Made by a program: the position numbers and the translations under genes. Source: Alphaproteobacteria bacterium (lineage in GTDB: Bacteria > Pseudomonadota > Alphaproteobacteria > Thalassobaculales > Thalassobaculaceae). From it: DNA of 64,000 bases. The stretch covers positions 1 through 64,000 of the forward strand of contig JANSYS010000015.1 in the NCBI GenBank assembly GCA_024742275.1, read 5' to 3'. Below, in pieces: positions 26,310 through 34,230 of the stretch (its first letter is position 1; every line of letters starts with the position of its first letter). Below the pieces are notes generated by a model. The model made no database searches. It was not told the origin of the DNA and saw only the letters and a list, made by a program, of their open reading frames with translations.

Positions 26310-27086
26310 ATGGCCGACCACCCGCAGACCCATTCCGGCAGGATCGCCGTCGTCACCGGCGGCGGCTCGGGCATCGGACGCGCCATTGCCGAAGGATTGG
26401 CCGCAGCGGGCGCATTGGTCGCGGTGCTCGATGCGAACGGAAACGCGGCCGAGGAGACGGCGGGCAGGATCGCCGCCACGGGGCGCAAGGCCATGGCTGT
26501 GACCTGCGACGTCTCGCTCTGGGAGGATGTGGCGGCGGCGGCCCGCGAGGTATCAGCCGGCCTCGGGTCAGCGGACATTCTGGTCAACAACGCGGGAATC
26601 TCGCCCAAGCACGACGGCAAGCCCGCCCCCACGCTGGAGATGGACCCCGAGGAATGGGCACAGGTGCTCGCGGTGAACCTGACCGGCGCCTTTCATGGGG
26701 TGCGCGCCTTCGGTCCGGCCATGGCGGCCCGCGGCTGGGGCTCGATCGTCAACCAGTCCTCGGTCTCGGCCAAAAGGCACATCGCGTTCCTCGGCGTCCA
26801 CTACCCGGCCAGCAAGGCCGGCCTGATCGGCATGACCAAGCAGCTTGCCGGCGAGCTCGGTCCCTCCAACATCAACGTGAACGCCCTTGCGCCGGGCCGG
26901 ATCGAGACCCCGCTGATGCGCGGCGTCAATCCCGAGGTCAACGAGGCCGTGCGGCTCGACACGCCGATGCGCCGGCTCGGGACGCCGGAGGACGTAGCGG
27001 CGGCGGCCCTCTACCTGACCTCCGAGGCCGGCCATTTCGTCACCGGCCAGGTGCTCGACGTCGCCGGCGGCTGGATGATGAGCTGA
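26310..27086 (+). CDS. Short-chain dehydrogenase/reductase (FabG-like)
   Basis: A 258-residue classical SDR. NAD(P) motif TGGGSGIGRAIA, ILVNNAGISPK, catalytic Ser in NQSSVSAK and Tyr/Lys in YPASKAGLIGMTKQLA are all present, and the end VLDVAGGWMMS is typical. FabG-like members reduce or oxidise many 3-oxo/3-hydroxy compounds. The ATG at 26310 follows AAGGAG. It is the last gene of the operon with the hydroxyacyl dehydrogenase and thioesterase, so it likely works on the same carbon skeleton (inference). Confidence 0.88.
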   Translation: MADHPQTHSGRIAVVTGGGSGIGRAIAEGLAAAGALVAVLDANGNAAEETAGRIAATGRKAMAVTCDVSLWEDVAAAAREVSAGLGSADILVNNAGISPKHDGKPAPTLEMDPEEWAQVLAVNLTGAFHGVRAFGPAMAARGWGSIVNQSSVSAKRHIAFLGVHYPASKAGLIGMTKQLAGELGPSNINVNALAPGRIETPLMRGVNPEVNEAVRLDTPMRRLGTPEDVAAAALYLTSEAGHFVTGQVLDVAGGWMMS

Positions 27087-27120
27087 GGGCGGCTGGGTCG
27101 CGCTGCTCAACCGTAATCGC

Positions 27121-27273
27121 TGGGTCCCGGGCAGCTCCCGGATCAGGTCCGGGATCTCCCGGGATGAGGACGGTATGGGGATTGGACGATGCGTTACCGT
27201 CATCCTGATGCAAATCAGGATCAAGCACCTCACGGCGCCGACGACATGGTCCTGACTTGCGTCAGGATGACGG
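27121..27273. repeat. Cluster of dispersed-type palindromic repeats between convergent genes
   Basis: This intergenic stretch contains TGGGTCCCGGG..GTCCGGGAT-type palindromes (27121-27165) and two CATCCTGA/TCAGGAT-type hairpins. TCCTGA-TCAGGA is at 27203-27220 and TCCTGAC-GTCAGGA at 27250-27267. The last two also face each other, since CCGTCATCCTGA (27197-27208) pairs with TCAGGATGACGG (27262-27273). Similar sequences (TCATCCTGA...TCAGGATGA, GTCCCGGxTCAAGxCCGGG) are dispersed in many alphaproteobacterial genomes. Here they fall between convergent transcripts and could also act as bidirectional terminators. Confidence 0.7.
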
Positions 27274-28728
27274 CTACTGCAGCGGCACCTCGTTGAAGCT
27301 GCGCAGCTTCCTCGAATGCAGCTTCTCCGGCGGCAGGCCGCGCAGCAGCTCCATGGCGCGGAATCCGATATCGAGGTGCTGGGCCACCTGGCGGCGATAG
27401 AAGTCGTCCGCCATGCCCGGCAGCTTCAATTCTCCATGGAGCGGTTTGTCGGAGACGCAGAGCAGCGTTCCGTAGGGCACGCGCATGCGGAACCCGTTGG
27501 CCGCCACCGTAGCGCTTTCCATGTCCAGTGCGATCGCCCGGGACAGACTGAGCGCCCGGTCCGGCTCGCGCTGATCGCGGAGTTCCCAGTTCCGGTTATC
27601 GGTGGAGGCGACGGTGCCGGTCCGCATGATCCGCTTGACCCCGACAGCATCCAGGCCGGTGACGTCGGCCACCGACTGCTCCAGGGCCAGTTGGACCTCC
27701 GCCAGCGCCGGAATCGGTACCCAGACCGGCAGATCGGCGTCGAGCACGTGGTCGTCACGGTGGTAGGCGTGGGCCAGGACATAGTCGCCGAGCCGCTGCA
27801 TGTTCCGCAGTCCCGCGCAGTGGCCGAGCATCAGCCAGGCATTCGGGCGCAGCACGGCGACGTGGTCGGTGATGGTCTTGGCATTGGACGGGCCGACCCC
27901 GATATTCACCATGGTGATGCCCTGGTGTCCCTCGCGGACGAGATGGTAGGCGGGCATCTGAGGCGTCCGCGCCGCCGGAACGCCAATCGCCGTTCCGTCC
28001 GACCGCAAGACCCGGTCGCCGGGTTCGACGAAGGCGGTGTAGCCGCTATCAGGATCGCGGACCAGATCCTCGGCTCGTTGAATGAATCCGTCGATGTAAA
28101 CCTGATAGTTGGTGAACAGGACGTAGTTCTGAAAATGCTCGGGCGAGGTGCCGCAATAGTGCCGTAGACGATGCAGCGAGTAGTCGACCCGGGGCGCCGT
28201 GAACAGCGCCAAGGGCAGCGCGTCGCCCGGCGCCTGGTCGAGTTCGCCGTTCACGATACGGTCGTCCATGACCTTCAGCGACGGCATGTCGAAGTACCGC
28301 TTCAGCCGGGACATGGCCGCGCCGTCGAACCCGTCTCCGACCTTCATGCCGTCCGGGAAGGCAAAGGGCAAAGGGATCGGAATTTGGGACAGCCCAACCT
28401 CGAGTGGTCGGCGATGGTTCTCCAGAACAGCGCGGAACTGCTTGGTCAGATGCGCGGCGAACAGATCGATGCGCGTAAAGGTTCCCTCGTACTGACCTGC
28501 CTCGTCGGCGAAGCCAAAGGCGCCCGACGAAAGCGGGGTCACGTCCTCTGCGGCGACCGTCAACCGCACCATCGGATAGGTCGCCCGCACGCGGTCCCCG
28601 AGGCGCCCGGCCTCGAAACGCCGAAACGCTTCCTGCAAGCGCTCGATCTCCGCGCTATAGAGCCTTCCGATCTCCGAGACGACCGCTTCGGCACTGTCGA
28701 AGCCACGGGTTTCGTCCGACGCCGCCAT
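27274..28728 (-). CDS. amn: AMP nucleosidase
   Basis: A 484-residue AMP nucleosidase, hydrolysing AMP to adenine and ribose 5-phosphate. The N-terminal family domain is seen in ATYPMVRLTV and the GLSQIPIPLPFAF region. HFQNYVLFTNYQVYIDGF and the purine-nucleoside-phosphorylase-like domain with GITMVNIGVGPSNAKTITDHVAVLRP, LGHCAGLR and ALDMESATVAANGFR follow. The length matches the family. The ATG at 28728 is chosen because GGAGG lies five bases upstream; that site would itself be coding if the ATG at 28740 were used. It is a single gene convergent with the SDR operon. Confidence 0.95.
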   Translation of the reverse strand: MAASDETRGFDSAEAVVSEIGRLYSAEIERLQEAFRRFEAGRLGDRVRATYPMVRLTVAAEDVTPLSSGAFGFADEAGQYEGTFTRIDLFAAHLTKQFRAVLENHRRPLEVGLSQIPIPLPFAFPDGMKVGDGFDGAAMSRLKRYFDMPSLKVMDDRIVNGELDQAPGDALPLALFTAPRVDYSLHRLRHYCGTSPEHFQNYVLFTNYQVYIDGFIQRAEDLVRDPDSGYTAFVEPGDRVLRSDGTAIGVPAARTPQMPAYHLVREGHQGITMVNIGVGPSNAKTITDHVAVLRPNAWLMLGHCAGLRNMQRLGDYVLAHAYHRDDHVLDADLPVWVPIPALAEVQLALEQSVADVTGLDAVGVKRIMRTGTVASTDNRNWELRDQREPDRALSLSRAIALDMESATVAANGFRMRVPYGTLLCVSDKPLHGELKLPGMADDFYRRQVAQHLDIGFRAMELLRGLPPEKLHSRKLRSFNEVPLQ

Positions 28729-28837
28729 CCCTTCCTCCATCAGTCACCGGACGGTAGCCGGTCGCCATTCTTCTGACACGCGGGTAGCATTCAAGAACAG
28801 AGTGATAGCGCGATTTGCGCCGCAACGGGAGGATGGG

Positions 28838-29332
28838 ATGGGTGACCTGAGCAAGCTCGGGGAGACGGCGGGTCGACTGTTGAAGACCCGCGGAGAAACC
28901 GTCGCCGTTGCCGAGTCGTCGGCCGGAGGACTGATTTCCGCCGCTTTGCTGGCCGTTCCCGGTGCGTCGGCGTATTTCATCGGCGGCGGCGTGATCTACA
29001 CCCACAAAGCGCGCGAGCTGTTCACCGATATCGAATTGGACCACCATCCGGGCATGCGTTCGTCCTCCGAGCCCTATGCCGCCCTCCTAGCGGAAACCAT
29101 GCGCCGGCGGTTTGAAACGACGTGGGGGCTGGCCGAGACGGGCGCGGCGGGACCGCGGGGCAACCGTTACGGAGATGCCGCCGGCCATACCTGCATCGCG
29201 CTTTGCGGCCCGGTTACCAAGGTTTTCACGCTCGAGACCGGCGACAGCGACCGGGAGGCGAACATGTGGCGCTTCACCGAAACGGCACTCGACGCGCTGG
29301 TGACCGCGCTCAAGCAACCGATGACCGCCTGA
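28838..29332 (+). CDS. CinA C-terminal-domain protein (nicotinamide-nucleotide amidase family)
   Basis: A 164-residue protein consisting of only the CinA C-terminal (PncC-type) domain. The signatures VAVAESSAGGLISAALLAVPGAS near the N-terminus, GGGVIYTHKARE, and ETGAAGPRGNRYGDAAGHTCIA (each shown in part) are visible. Such proteins deamidate nicotinamide mononucleotide in NAD salvage. This one has Pro and His variations (GPRGNRYGDAAGH rather than GPxGGxxxKPVG), so substrate identity is less sure. The ATG at 28838 follows GGGAGG. It is 21 bases upstream of the CorA-like gene. Confidence 0.8.
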   Translation: MGDLSKLGETAGRLLKTRGETVAVAESSAGGLISAALLAVPGASAYFIGGGVIYTHKARELFTDIELDHHPGMRSSSEPYAALLAETMRRRFETTWGLAETGAAGPRGNRYGDAAGHTCIALCGPVTKVFTLETGDSDREANMWRFTETALDALVTALKQPMTA

Positions 29333-29353
29333 CATCCCGATCGAGCCATCGCC

Positions 29354-30304
29354 ATGACCGCCCTGATCTGTGCCTACGACATTTCCAGCGACGGCTCCGC
29401 CCGCCGCCTCACGGACGGCCTCATCGCGTCCCCCCTGCCCGACGGCGTCTGGCGTTGGGTCAACCTGATGCGCACGGAGCCCGACGCGGCCGAGATCCTC
29501 GCATCGCTCGGTCTATCGCAAACCGCGATCGACCCGCTGCTGGTCGAGGAGACCCGTCCACGCGCCTGGACCCTGGGTGACCGAACCCTAATGGTTCTGC
29601 GGGGAATCAATCTGAACGAGGATCTTGGCGGTCATCCGCTCATCGCCCTGCGCCTGAGCGTCTCCAAACGCATGGTGATCACCTGCCGGAAGTTCCATTT
29701 CATGGCGCTTCAGGATCTTGTGGATCGCTGCGAAAGCGGAAACGCGCCCCCCTCGCCCGCGGCCTTCGTCATCGACCTGATCGAGGGGCTTTCGGAACGG
29801 TTCGCCGCCCGGATCGCCGAACTCGACGCCTGTCTGGAGAGTATCGAAAGCCACCAGGCGGAGGCGCGCGAGGACGCGTTGTCGGCGTTGCGCCGCGATC
29901 TGCTGCCGCTGGTACGGTTCATGCTGCCCCAGCGCGAGGCCCTGAGCCGCCTGCGCCATCTCTGCGGCGATTGGGCCGAGGCGGTGGATCTGGCCGATAT
30001 AGACGATGTCGAGAACGAGTTCCTGCGATTGATCGAACATCTCAGGGAAGTGGAGGGACAAGCGACCCTCCTGCGCGAAGAACTCCTCGCGGAGACCGCC
30101 GCCACCCAGGCACGCAACACCTATCTGATCTCAATCCTGGCCGCCCTGTTCGTACCGCTCAGTTTCGTCACCGGACTGCTGGGCATGAACGTGGCGGGGA
30201 TACCCGGAGCGGACGCCCCCTATGCCTTCGCGCTGGTCGTCGGCCTGATGGCCGCCGGCTTCGTCGCCGGCATCGCCGTCCTCCGATGGCGACACTGGAT
30301 CTAG
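29354..30304 (+). CDS. CorA/ZntB-family divalent metal transporter
   Basis: A 316-residue member of the CorA superfamily. A large cytoplasmic N-terminal domain (WRWVNLMRTEPDA..., the LLVEETRPRAW loop and long helices with RDLLPLVRFMLPQREALSRL) is followed by two C-terminal membrane spans. The GMN signature lies between them, at residues 277-279 (GLLGMNVAGIPG). The acidic/basic pattern and GIP after GMN are more like ZntB, a zinc transporter, than Mg-specific CorA, but the ion cannot be fixed by reading. Likely co-transcribed with the CinA-domain gene. Confidence 0.88.
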   Translation: MTALICAYDISSDGSARRLTDGLIASPLPDGVWRWVNLMRTEPDAAEILASLGLSQTAIDPLLVEETRPRAWTLGDRTLMVLRGINLNEDLGGHPLIALRLSVSKRMVITCRKFHFMALQDLVDRCESGNAPPSPAAFVIDLIEGLSERFAARIAELDACLESIESHQAEAREDALSALRRDLLPLVRFMLPQREALSRLRHLCGDWAEAVDLADIDDVENEFLRLIEHLREVEGQATLLREELLAETAATQARNTYLISILAALFVPLSFVTGLLGMNVAGIPGADAPYAFALVVGLMAAGFVAGIAVLRWRHWI

Positions 30305-30319
30305 CACCGCCGCGCATCG

Positions 30320-31285
30320 CTAGAGGTCGATCTTGTTTTCGAGATTTTCGCCCTCGGCGAAACGGGTTGCGTTGGCGAACATCTCGCGGAATTTGCGGCG
30401 CATGATGTCCTGAGTGCCGGGTGCATTGTGCGGCGTCAGCACGACGTTGCGGAACCCGGCGAAGGGAGACGGGCCGACCACCGGCTCGATCTCGAACACG
30501 TCTAGGCCCGCTCCACCGAGACGCCCCGATTCAAGCGCCGCCAACAGCGCCGGCTCCGCGACGACCGGGCCGCGGGCGCAGTTGATCAGGATCGCACCCG
30601 GCTTCATGGCGTCGAACTGAGGGGTGTCGATCATGTGATGGGTAAGATCGGTCAGAGGAACGTGGAGAGAGATGAAGTCGCTGGAGGCGATCAGGGCATC
30701 GAACCCGACACGGGTGACCTGGAGTTCCCGCTCCACCGCCGGCTCCATCTCGAGCAGTTCGTGGTAGACGACGTCGCAGCCGAAAGGCGCTAGGCGCTTG
30801 GCGACCTGCTTGCCGATCCTGCCCAGACCGATGATTCCGACCCGCGATCCTCCAAGGCCCCGCGCCTCAGCGCGGAACGTGTTGGAATGCCAGCGCCCGG
30901 CCCGAAGTTCACTGTCCTGAAAAGCCAATCGCCGACCCGTCGCGAGCATCATCATGAGCGCATGCTCGGCCACGCCCTCGGGCGTGCCGCCGGGGGTGAT
31001 CGCCAGTGGGATCTGGCGGTCACGGATCGATCTTGTCGCCACGGTATCGTGATAGCCTACGCCCTGGTGCAGCACGAGCCTGAGCTTAGGCGCCGCAGCC
31101 ACATCCTCCTCGGTCAGCCGCCGGGCACCGACCATGATCACCTCAGCCTCGGCAAGCTTCGCCAACCTCTCCGCATCGCCCTCGCCGTCCAGATAGTCGA
31201 CCTCGACCCCTTCTGGTTTCTCCGCTTCGATCAGAGTCCGCAGCTTGTCGTCAGCCGGCACGAAGTAGAGGATGCGAGTCGTCAT
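30320..31285 (-). CDS. D-isomer-specific 2-hydroxyacid dehydrogenase
   Basis: A 321-residue NAD(P)-dependent dehydrogenase of the D-lactate/phosphoglycerate dehydrogenase family. The nucleotide motif is VGIIGLGRIGKQVAKRL. Catalytic Arg is in INCARGPVVAE, Glu in GLDVFEIEP and His in VLTPHNAPGT. HQGVGYHDTV and TPEGVAEHALMMML are the usual N-terminal signatures. The GTPEGVAEHAL region and the short length suggest a glyoxylate/hydroxypyruvate-type or unknown 2-keto acid substrate. It is divergent from the TauD-like gene with a 55-bp gap, so the two may be co-regulated. Confidence 0.9.
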   Translation of the reverse strand: MTTRILYFVPADDKLRTLIEAEKPEGVEVDYLDGEGDAERLAKLAEAEVIMVGARRLTEEDVAAAPKLRLVLHQGVGYHDTVATRSIRDRQIPLAITPGGTPEGVAEHALMMMLATGRRLAFQDSELRAGRWHSNTFRAEARGLGGSRVGIIGLGRIGKQVAKRLAPFGCDVVYHELLEMEPAVERELQVTRVGFDALIASSDFISLHVPLTDLTHHMIDTPQFDAMKPGAILINCARGPVVAEPALLAALESGRLGGAGLDVFEIEPVVGPSPFAGFRNVVLTPHNAPGTQDIMRRKFREMFANATRFAEGENLENKIDL

Positions 31286-31340
31286 AAATCGTCTCCGATC
31301 AGCGGGGACGCGATCCTATCGAGGAAAAGGGAGACCTGTC

Positions 31341-32195
31341 ATGACCTTGTCTGTGCGGCGGCTGAACCCGGTGATCGGGACCGAGATCAGGGGAATTCAG
31401 GTTACGCAGGATCTCGGCGACAACGTGTTCGGCGAGGTCTATCAGGCATGGCTCGACAGCGGCGGACTGCTTGTGCTGCGAGACCAGAAGCTCGAACCGG
31501 AGGATCAGATCGCTTTTTCCCGCCGCTTCGGCGAACTCGATCCGCTCAAAGGGCAAACGGTGGAGCCCTACCTGCTGCCGGGCCACCCGGAGATCTATCG
31601 GGTGTCGAACAAGGTGAAAGACGGTCAGAAGCTCGGTCGCCAGCGCGCCGGCACCTACTGGCATTCCGACAACAGCCACAAGGAGCGCGCGGCCAAGGCC
31701 TCCCTGCTATACGGCATCGAGATCCCGGAATATGGCGGCGACACCCAGTTCGCAGCCATGACGAGGGCCTGGGACGAACTGTCCCCGACTTACCAGAAGA
31801 TGATCGACGGCCTGCGCTGCGTGCACGATTTCGAGAAGGCGAAGTCGGGCAGCTTCAAGAACGAGACGGTGACGGAGAGCCACCTGAACGTCACCCCGGC
31901 GATCAGCCATCCGCTGGTGCGCACCCATCCGGAAACCGGACGGAAGTGCCTATTCCTGAACGCCGGCGTCGTCACCCATATCGAGGGGATGAGCGTCGAG
32001 GAGAGCCAGCCGATCCTCGACTACCTCTACCGGCATTGCACCCGGCCGGAATTCGTCTACCGCCACCAGTGGCGCAAGGGCGATCTGCTGGTCTGGGACA
32101 ACCGGTCGACCATGCACTACGCCGTCGCCGACTATGACGGTGTCGGCGACCGGTACATGCACCGCACGACCGTTTTCGGCGACCGTCCGGTCTGA
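31341..32195 (+). CDS. TauD/TfdA-family 2-oxoglutarate-dependent dioxygenase
   Basis: A 284-residue Fe(II)/2-oxoglutarate dioxygenase. The iron ligands are His108 and Asp110 (TYWHSDNSHKE) and the distal histidine in NRSTMHYAVADY; the downstream RYMHRTTVFGD carries the arginine that binds 2-oxoglutarate. GGLLVLRDQKLEPEDQIAFSRRFG is the family N-terminal region. The family includes taurine, 2,4-D and carnitine/butyrobetaine-like oxygenases; substrate is not determinable here. The ATG at 31341 follows GGGAG. It faces away from the 2-hydroxyacid dehydrogenase. Confidence 0.9.
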   Translation: MTLSVRRLNPVIGTEIRGIQVTQDLGDNVFGEVYQAWLDSGGLLVLRDQKLEPEDQIAFSRRFGELDPLKGQTVEPYLLPGHPEIYRVSNKVKDGQKLGRQRAGTYWHSDNSHKERAAKASLLYGIEIPEYGGDTQFAAMTRAWDELSPTYQKMIDGLRCVHDFEKAKSGSFKNETVTESHLNVTPAISHPLVRTHPETGRKCLFLNAGVVTHIEGMSVEESQPILDYLYRHCTRPEFVYRHQWRKGDLLVWDNRSTMHYAVADYDGVGDRYMHRTTVFGDRPV

Positions 32196-32211
32196 TCGAA
32201 GACCAACGCCA

Positions 32212-32235
32212 CCGCGTAAGCATCCGCTTACGCGG
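32212..32235. terminator. Perfect 10-bp hairpin between the TauD-like gene and the PepSY operon
   Basis: CCGCGTAAGC and GCTTACGCGG form a perfect 10-bp stem with a 4-base loop, 16 bases after the dioxygenase stop. No U-tract follows, so it is either a Rho-assisted terminator or an operator for the operon starting at 32339. Confidence 0.5.
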
Positions 32236-32338
32236 CGCCGCCTACGCGCCGGTCGGATGGTGAGGCGCGGTCCGGCTGTTCAGGTTGAGGGCATGGGGAC
32301 GACCCGTTCCCGTCTCTCAACCGAACAGGAGACCGACC

Positions 32339-32629
32339 ATGATCCGCCCCACGGCCCCCGCCCTTGCCGCCCCCGCCCTTGCCACCCTCGCCCTTGCCGC
32401 GATCCTTCTGGCCACCCCCGTCTCCGCCGCCGACCTCACGCTCGGCACGGTGCTCGGAACCACCGCCGAGGAGATCACGACCGCCCTCGCCGCCGACGGA
32501 TACACCGTGCGGAAATACGAGCGCGAACACGGCTATATTGAAGTGAAGGCGGATCGCGACGGACGCCGCTACGAGATCAAGGTCGACAGCAACACCGGCG
32601 CCGTCACCGCGATCGAGCTCGACGACTAA
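32339..32629 (+). CDS. Small secreted PepSY-domain protein
   Basis: A 96-residue protein. A signal peptide of Ala/Leu-rich residues (ALAAPALATLALAAILLATPVSA) is followed by a single PepSY-like domain (EITTALAADGYTVRKYERE ... YEIKVDSNTGAVTAIELDD). The ATG at 32339 follows AGGAG. The stop overlaps the cytochrome b start (TAATG), so it is translated with it. Small PepSY proteins beside cytochrome b561-type proteins are common. They probably act in the periplasm with the membrane cytochrome, but the partner reaction is unknown. Confidence 0.88.
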   Translation: MIRPTAPALAAPALATLALAAILLATPVSAADLTLGTVLGTTAEEITTALAADGYTVRKYEREHGYIEVKADRDGRRYEIKVDSNTGAVTAIELDD

Positions 32630-33267
32630 TGGCCGCAGTCAACGCAACCGCCGCATCGGGCCCCGTCTGGGACCCGATCGTGCGCGTCACCCACTGGGCC
32701 ACCGCCCTCGCGATCACTGTCAACGGACTGATCACCGAGGGCGGCTCCACCCTGCATCTCTGGGTCGGCTATTCCGCCCTCGCTCTGCTGGTCCTCCGCC
32801 TGCTCTGGGGCGTCATCGGGCCGGAGGAGGCACGCTTCTCCTCCTTCCCGCCGAGCGTCGCCGGAGCGATCGCGCATGTGCGCGACCTCGCCGCCGGTCG
32901 GCACAGATCGCATCCTTCGCACAATCCTGCCGGAAGCCTCATGGTCTACGCGCTCTGGGCCACGCTCGGCCTCACCGTTGCCACCGGCGTCTTCCTCCAG
33001 ACCGAACCGTTCCCGGTGTCGCCCGCCGCCGCATCGAGTGCGGAAGAACGGCACGGTTGGGCGGTCGAGCCCCTTGATCGAGACGAGCGCGACGACGAAG
33101 ACGAGACGGTCGAGCTCGTGGAGGAAATCCACGAGTTGGCGGCCAACCTGCTGCTGATCCTCGCCGCGCTTCACGTCGCCGGTGTCGCGGTCGAATCCCG
33201 TCTTTCCGGAAGAAACCTGGTTCGTGCGATGATTGACGGAGCGCCCACCGGCCGGAGCGGAGAGTGA
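32629..33267 (+). CDS. Cytochrome b561-type membrane protein
   Basis: A 212-residue di-haem-type cytochrome b (Cytb_b561 / Ni-Fe hydrogenase b-type). It starts VWDPIVRVTHWATALAITVNG, with a haem-ligand histidine in the first span. The STLHLWVGYSALALLVLRLLWGVIG span and the SLMVYALWATLGLTVATGVFL span follow. An acidic loop (RDERDDEDETVELVEEIHE) and a last span with LHVAGVAVES close it. It likely carries electrons across or to the membrane. ATG overlaps the PepSY stop, and its stop overlaps the next GTG start, giving a tightly coupled three-gene operon. Confidence 0.88.
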   Translation: MAAVNATAASGPVWDPIVRVTHWATALAITVNGLITEGGSTLHLWVGYSALALLVLRLLWGVIGPEEARFSSFPPSVAGAIAHVRDLAAGRHRSHPSHNPAGSLMVYALWATLGLTVATGVFLQTEPFPVSPAAASSAEERHGWAVEPLDRDERDDEDETVELVEEIHELAANLLLILAALHVAGVAVESRLSGRNLVRAMIDGAPTGRSGE

Positions 33268-33917
33268 TTGAAGACGATCGACCCCACGACGCAACGACCC
33301 AGAACGCACGAACCGCACACGCGGGCCGGCGGCCCTCGGAGACCGCTCCGGCGGCCGGCGCTCCCTGGAGGGAACGCCGCCGCGCCGTGGTGCTCGCGGC
33401 GCTGCTGTTTCTGCAGACGTTCTGCACGGTCTTCTTCATCGGCGACGTCGTCGGCGACGTGATCGTCGAGGGTGTCGACATTCACATCGCCTTTGAAGCG
33501 GCGGTCGCCGGGGCGCTGGCGGTCGGCGTGGTATTCGCAGGTCTCGAGATGCGGCGGACGATCGACCGATCCCGCCGGGCGGAAGCCGCGGTCTCCGTTG
33601 CATCGGGCGCCTTCGCCGATCTGATTTCAGCCCAGTTCAGGAGCTGGAACCTCACCCCGGCCGAGAGCGACGTCGCTCTGTTCGCCCTGAAGGGGTTCGA
33701 CATCGCCGAGATCGCGGAGCTCAGAGGATCGGCGCCCGGCACCGTGCGCGCCCAGCTCGCGCGGGTCTACGCAAAGGCGGGCGTGTCGAGCCGCACACAG
33801 CTCCTTGCCGTGTTCACGGACGAACTGCTCGCCGGCGCGCTGCCGGGCCTGGGAATGCGCTCGACCGTCAGTTCCGCGACCGGAGGTCAGTCGGCATCGC
33901 AGCCGCCACCTCCTTGA
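33264..33917 (+). CDS. Membrane-anchored LuxR-type transcriptional regulator
   Basis: A 217-residue protein starting at a GTG that overlaps the cytochrome stop (GTGA). After a 35-residue hydrophilic lead there are two membrane spans (VVLAALLFLQTFCTVFFIG and ALAVGVVFAGLEM) joined by a short loop. A helical linker and a LuxR-type helix-turn-helix follow (LTPAESDVALFALKGFDIAEIAELRG, TVRAQLARVYAKAGVSSRTQLLAVF; shown in parts). There is no receiver or ligand-binding domain, so the signal may be read in the membrane or from the adjacent PepSY-cytochrome pair (inference). Its 3' end overlaps a small convergent gene by 50 bases. Confidence 0.85.
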   Translation: MIEDDRPHDATTQNARTAHAGRRPSETAPAAGAPWRERRRAVVLAALLFLQTFCTVFFIGDVVGDVIVEGVDIHIAFEAAVAGALAVGVVFAGLEMRRTIDRSRRAEAAVSVASGAFADLISAQFRSWNLTPAESDVALFALKGFDIAEIAELRGSAPGTVRAQLARVYAKAGVSSRTQLLAVFTDELLAGALPGLGMRSTVSSATGGQSASQPPPP

Positions 33918-34104
33918 TCCGTTCGCATTTCACGGTGATCTCGCCCAACTCGAAACTGCCATAGGCCCGCTCCAACGCGCCTCCAGCCAGCAGATATCCG
34001 AGCCGCTCACAAGCCGATCTATCGTCCAGCGTGGCCACGTTCGTCCTGTAGGTGCAGACGTCACCGTTGAGCGAACAGACCACGATCATTGCCAAGTGCC
34101 ACAT
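33868..34104 (-). CDS. Small cysteine-containing protein of unknown function
   Basis: A frame of 78 codons from the ATG at 34104, or 73 from the ATG at 34089; neither has a good ribosome binding site. The sequence has four well-spaced cysteines (VVCSLNGDVCTY, SACERLGYLL, VKCERIKE) and an even amino-acid mix unlike a shadow. That pattern recalls small conserved hypothetical proteins with paired cysteines. Its last 50 bases overlap the LuxR gene tail on the other strand. I do not recognise a family. Confidence 0.5.
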   Translation of the reverse strand: MWHLAMIVVCSLNGDVCTYRTNVATLDDRSACERLGYLLAGGALERAYGSFELGEITVKCERIKEVAAAMPTDLRSRN

Positions 34105-34114
34105 GCAGTGAATC

Positions 34115-34155
34115 GTGCGCGCACACCGTGCGCCCGTCAAGCGCACATCGTGCGC
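34115..34155. promoter_or_regulatory. Cluster of GTGCGC/GCGCAC palindromes upstream of the small cysteine protein
   Basis: GTGCGCGCAC (34115-34124), CGTGCGCCCG, and GCGCAC-ATC-GTGCGC (34141-34155) lie in 41 bases, followed by an AT-rich run. They lie upstream of the minus-strand small gene. A TTGACG (34139-34134) with a poor -10 at 17-bp spacing is embedded in them. This could be an operator region or only a repeat-rich spacer. Confidence 0.35.
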
Positions 34156-34230
34156 AAAATTGCTTTTTTATGACAAATACTTCATTGCTGACCCGCGCCG
34201 CCTGGTCCCGGCAATCCTCACCTGGCGGGC

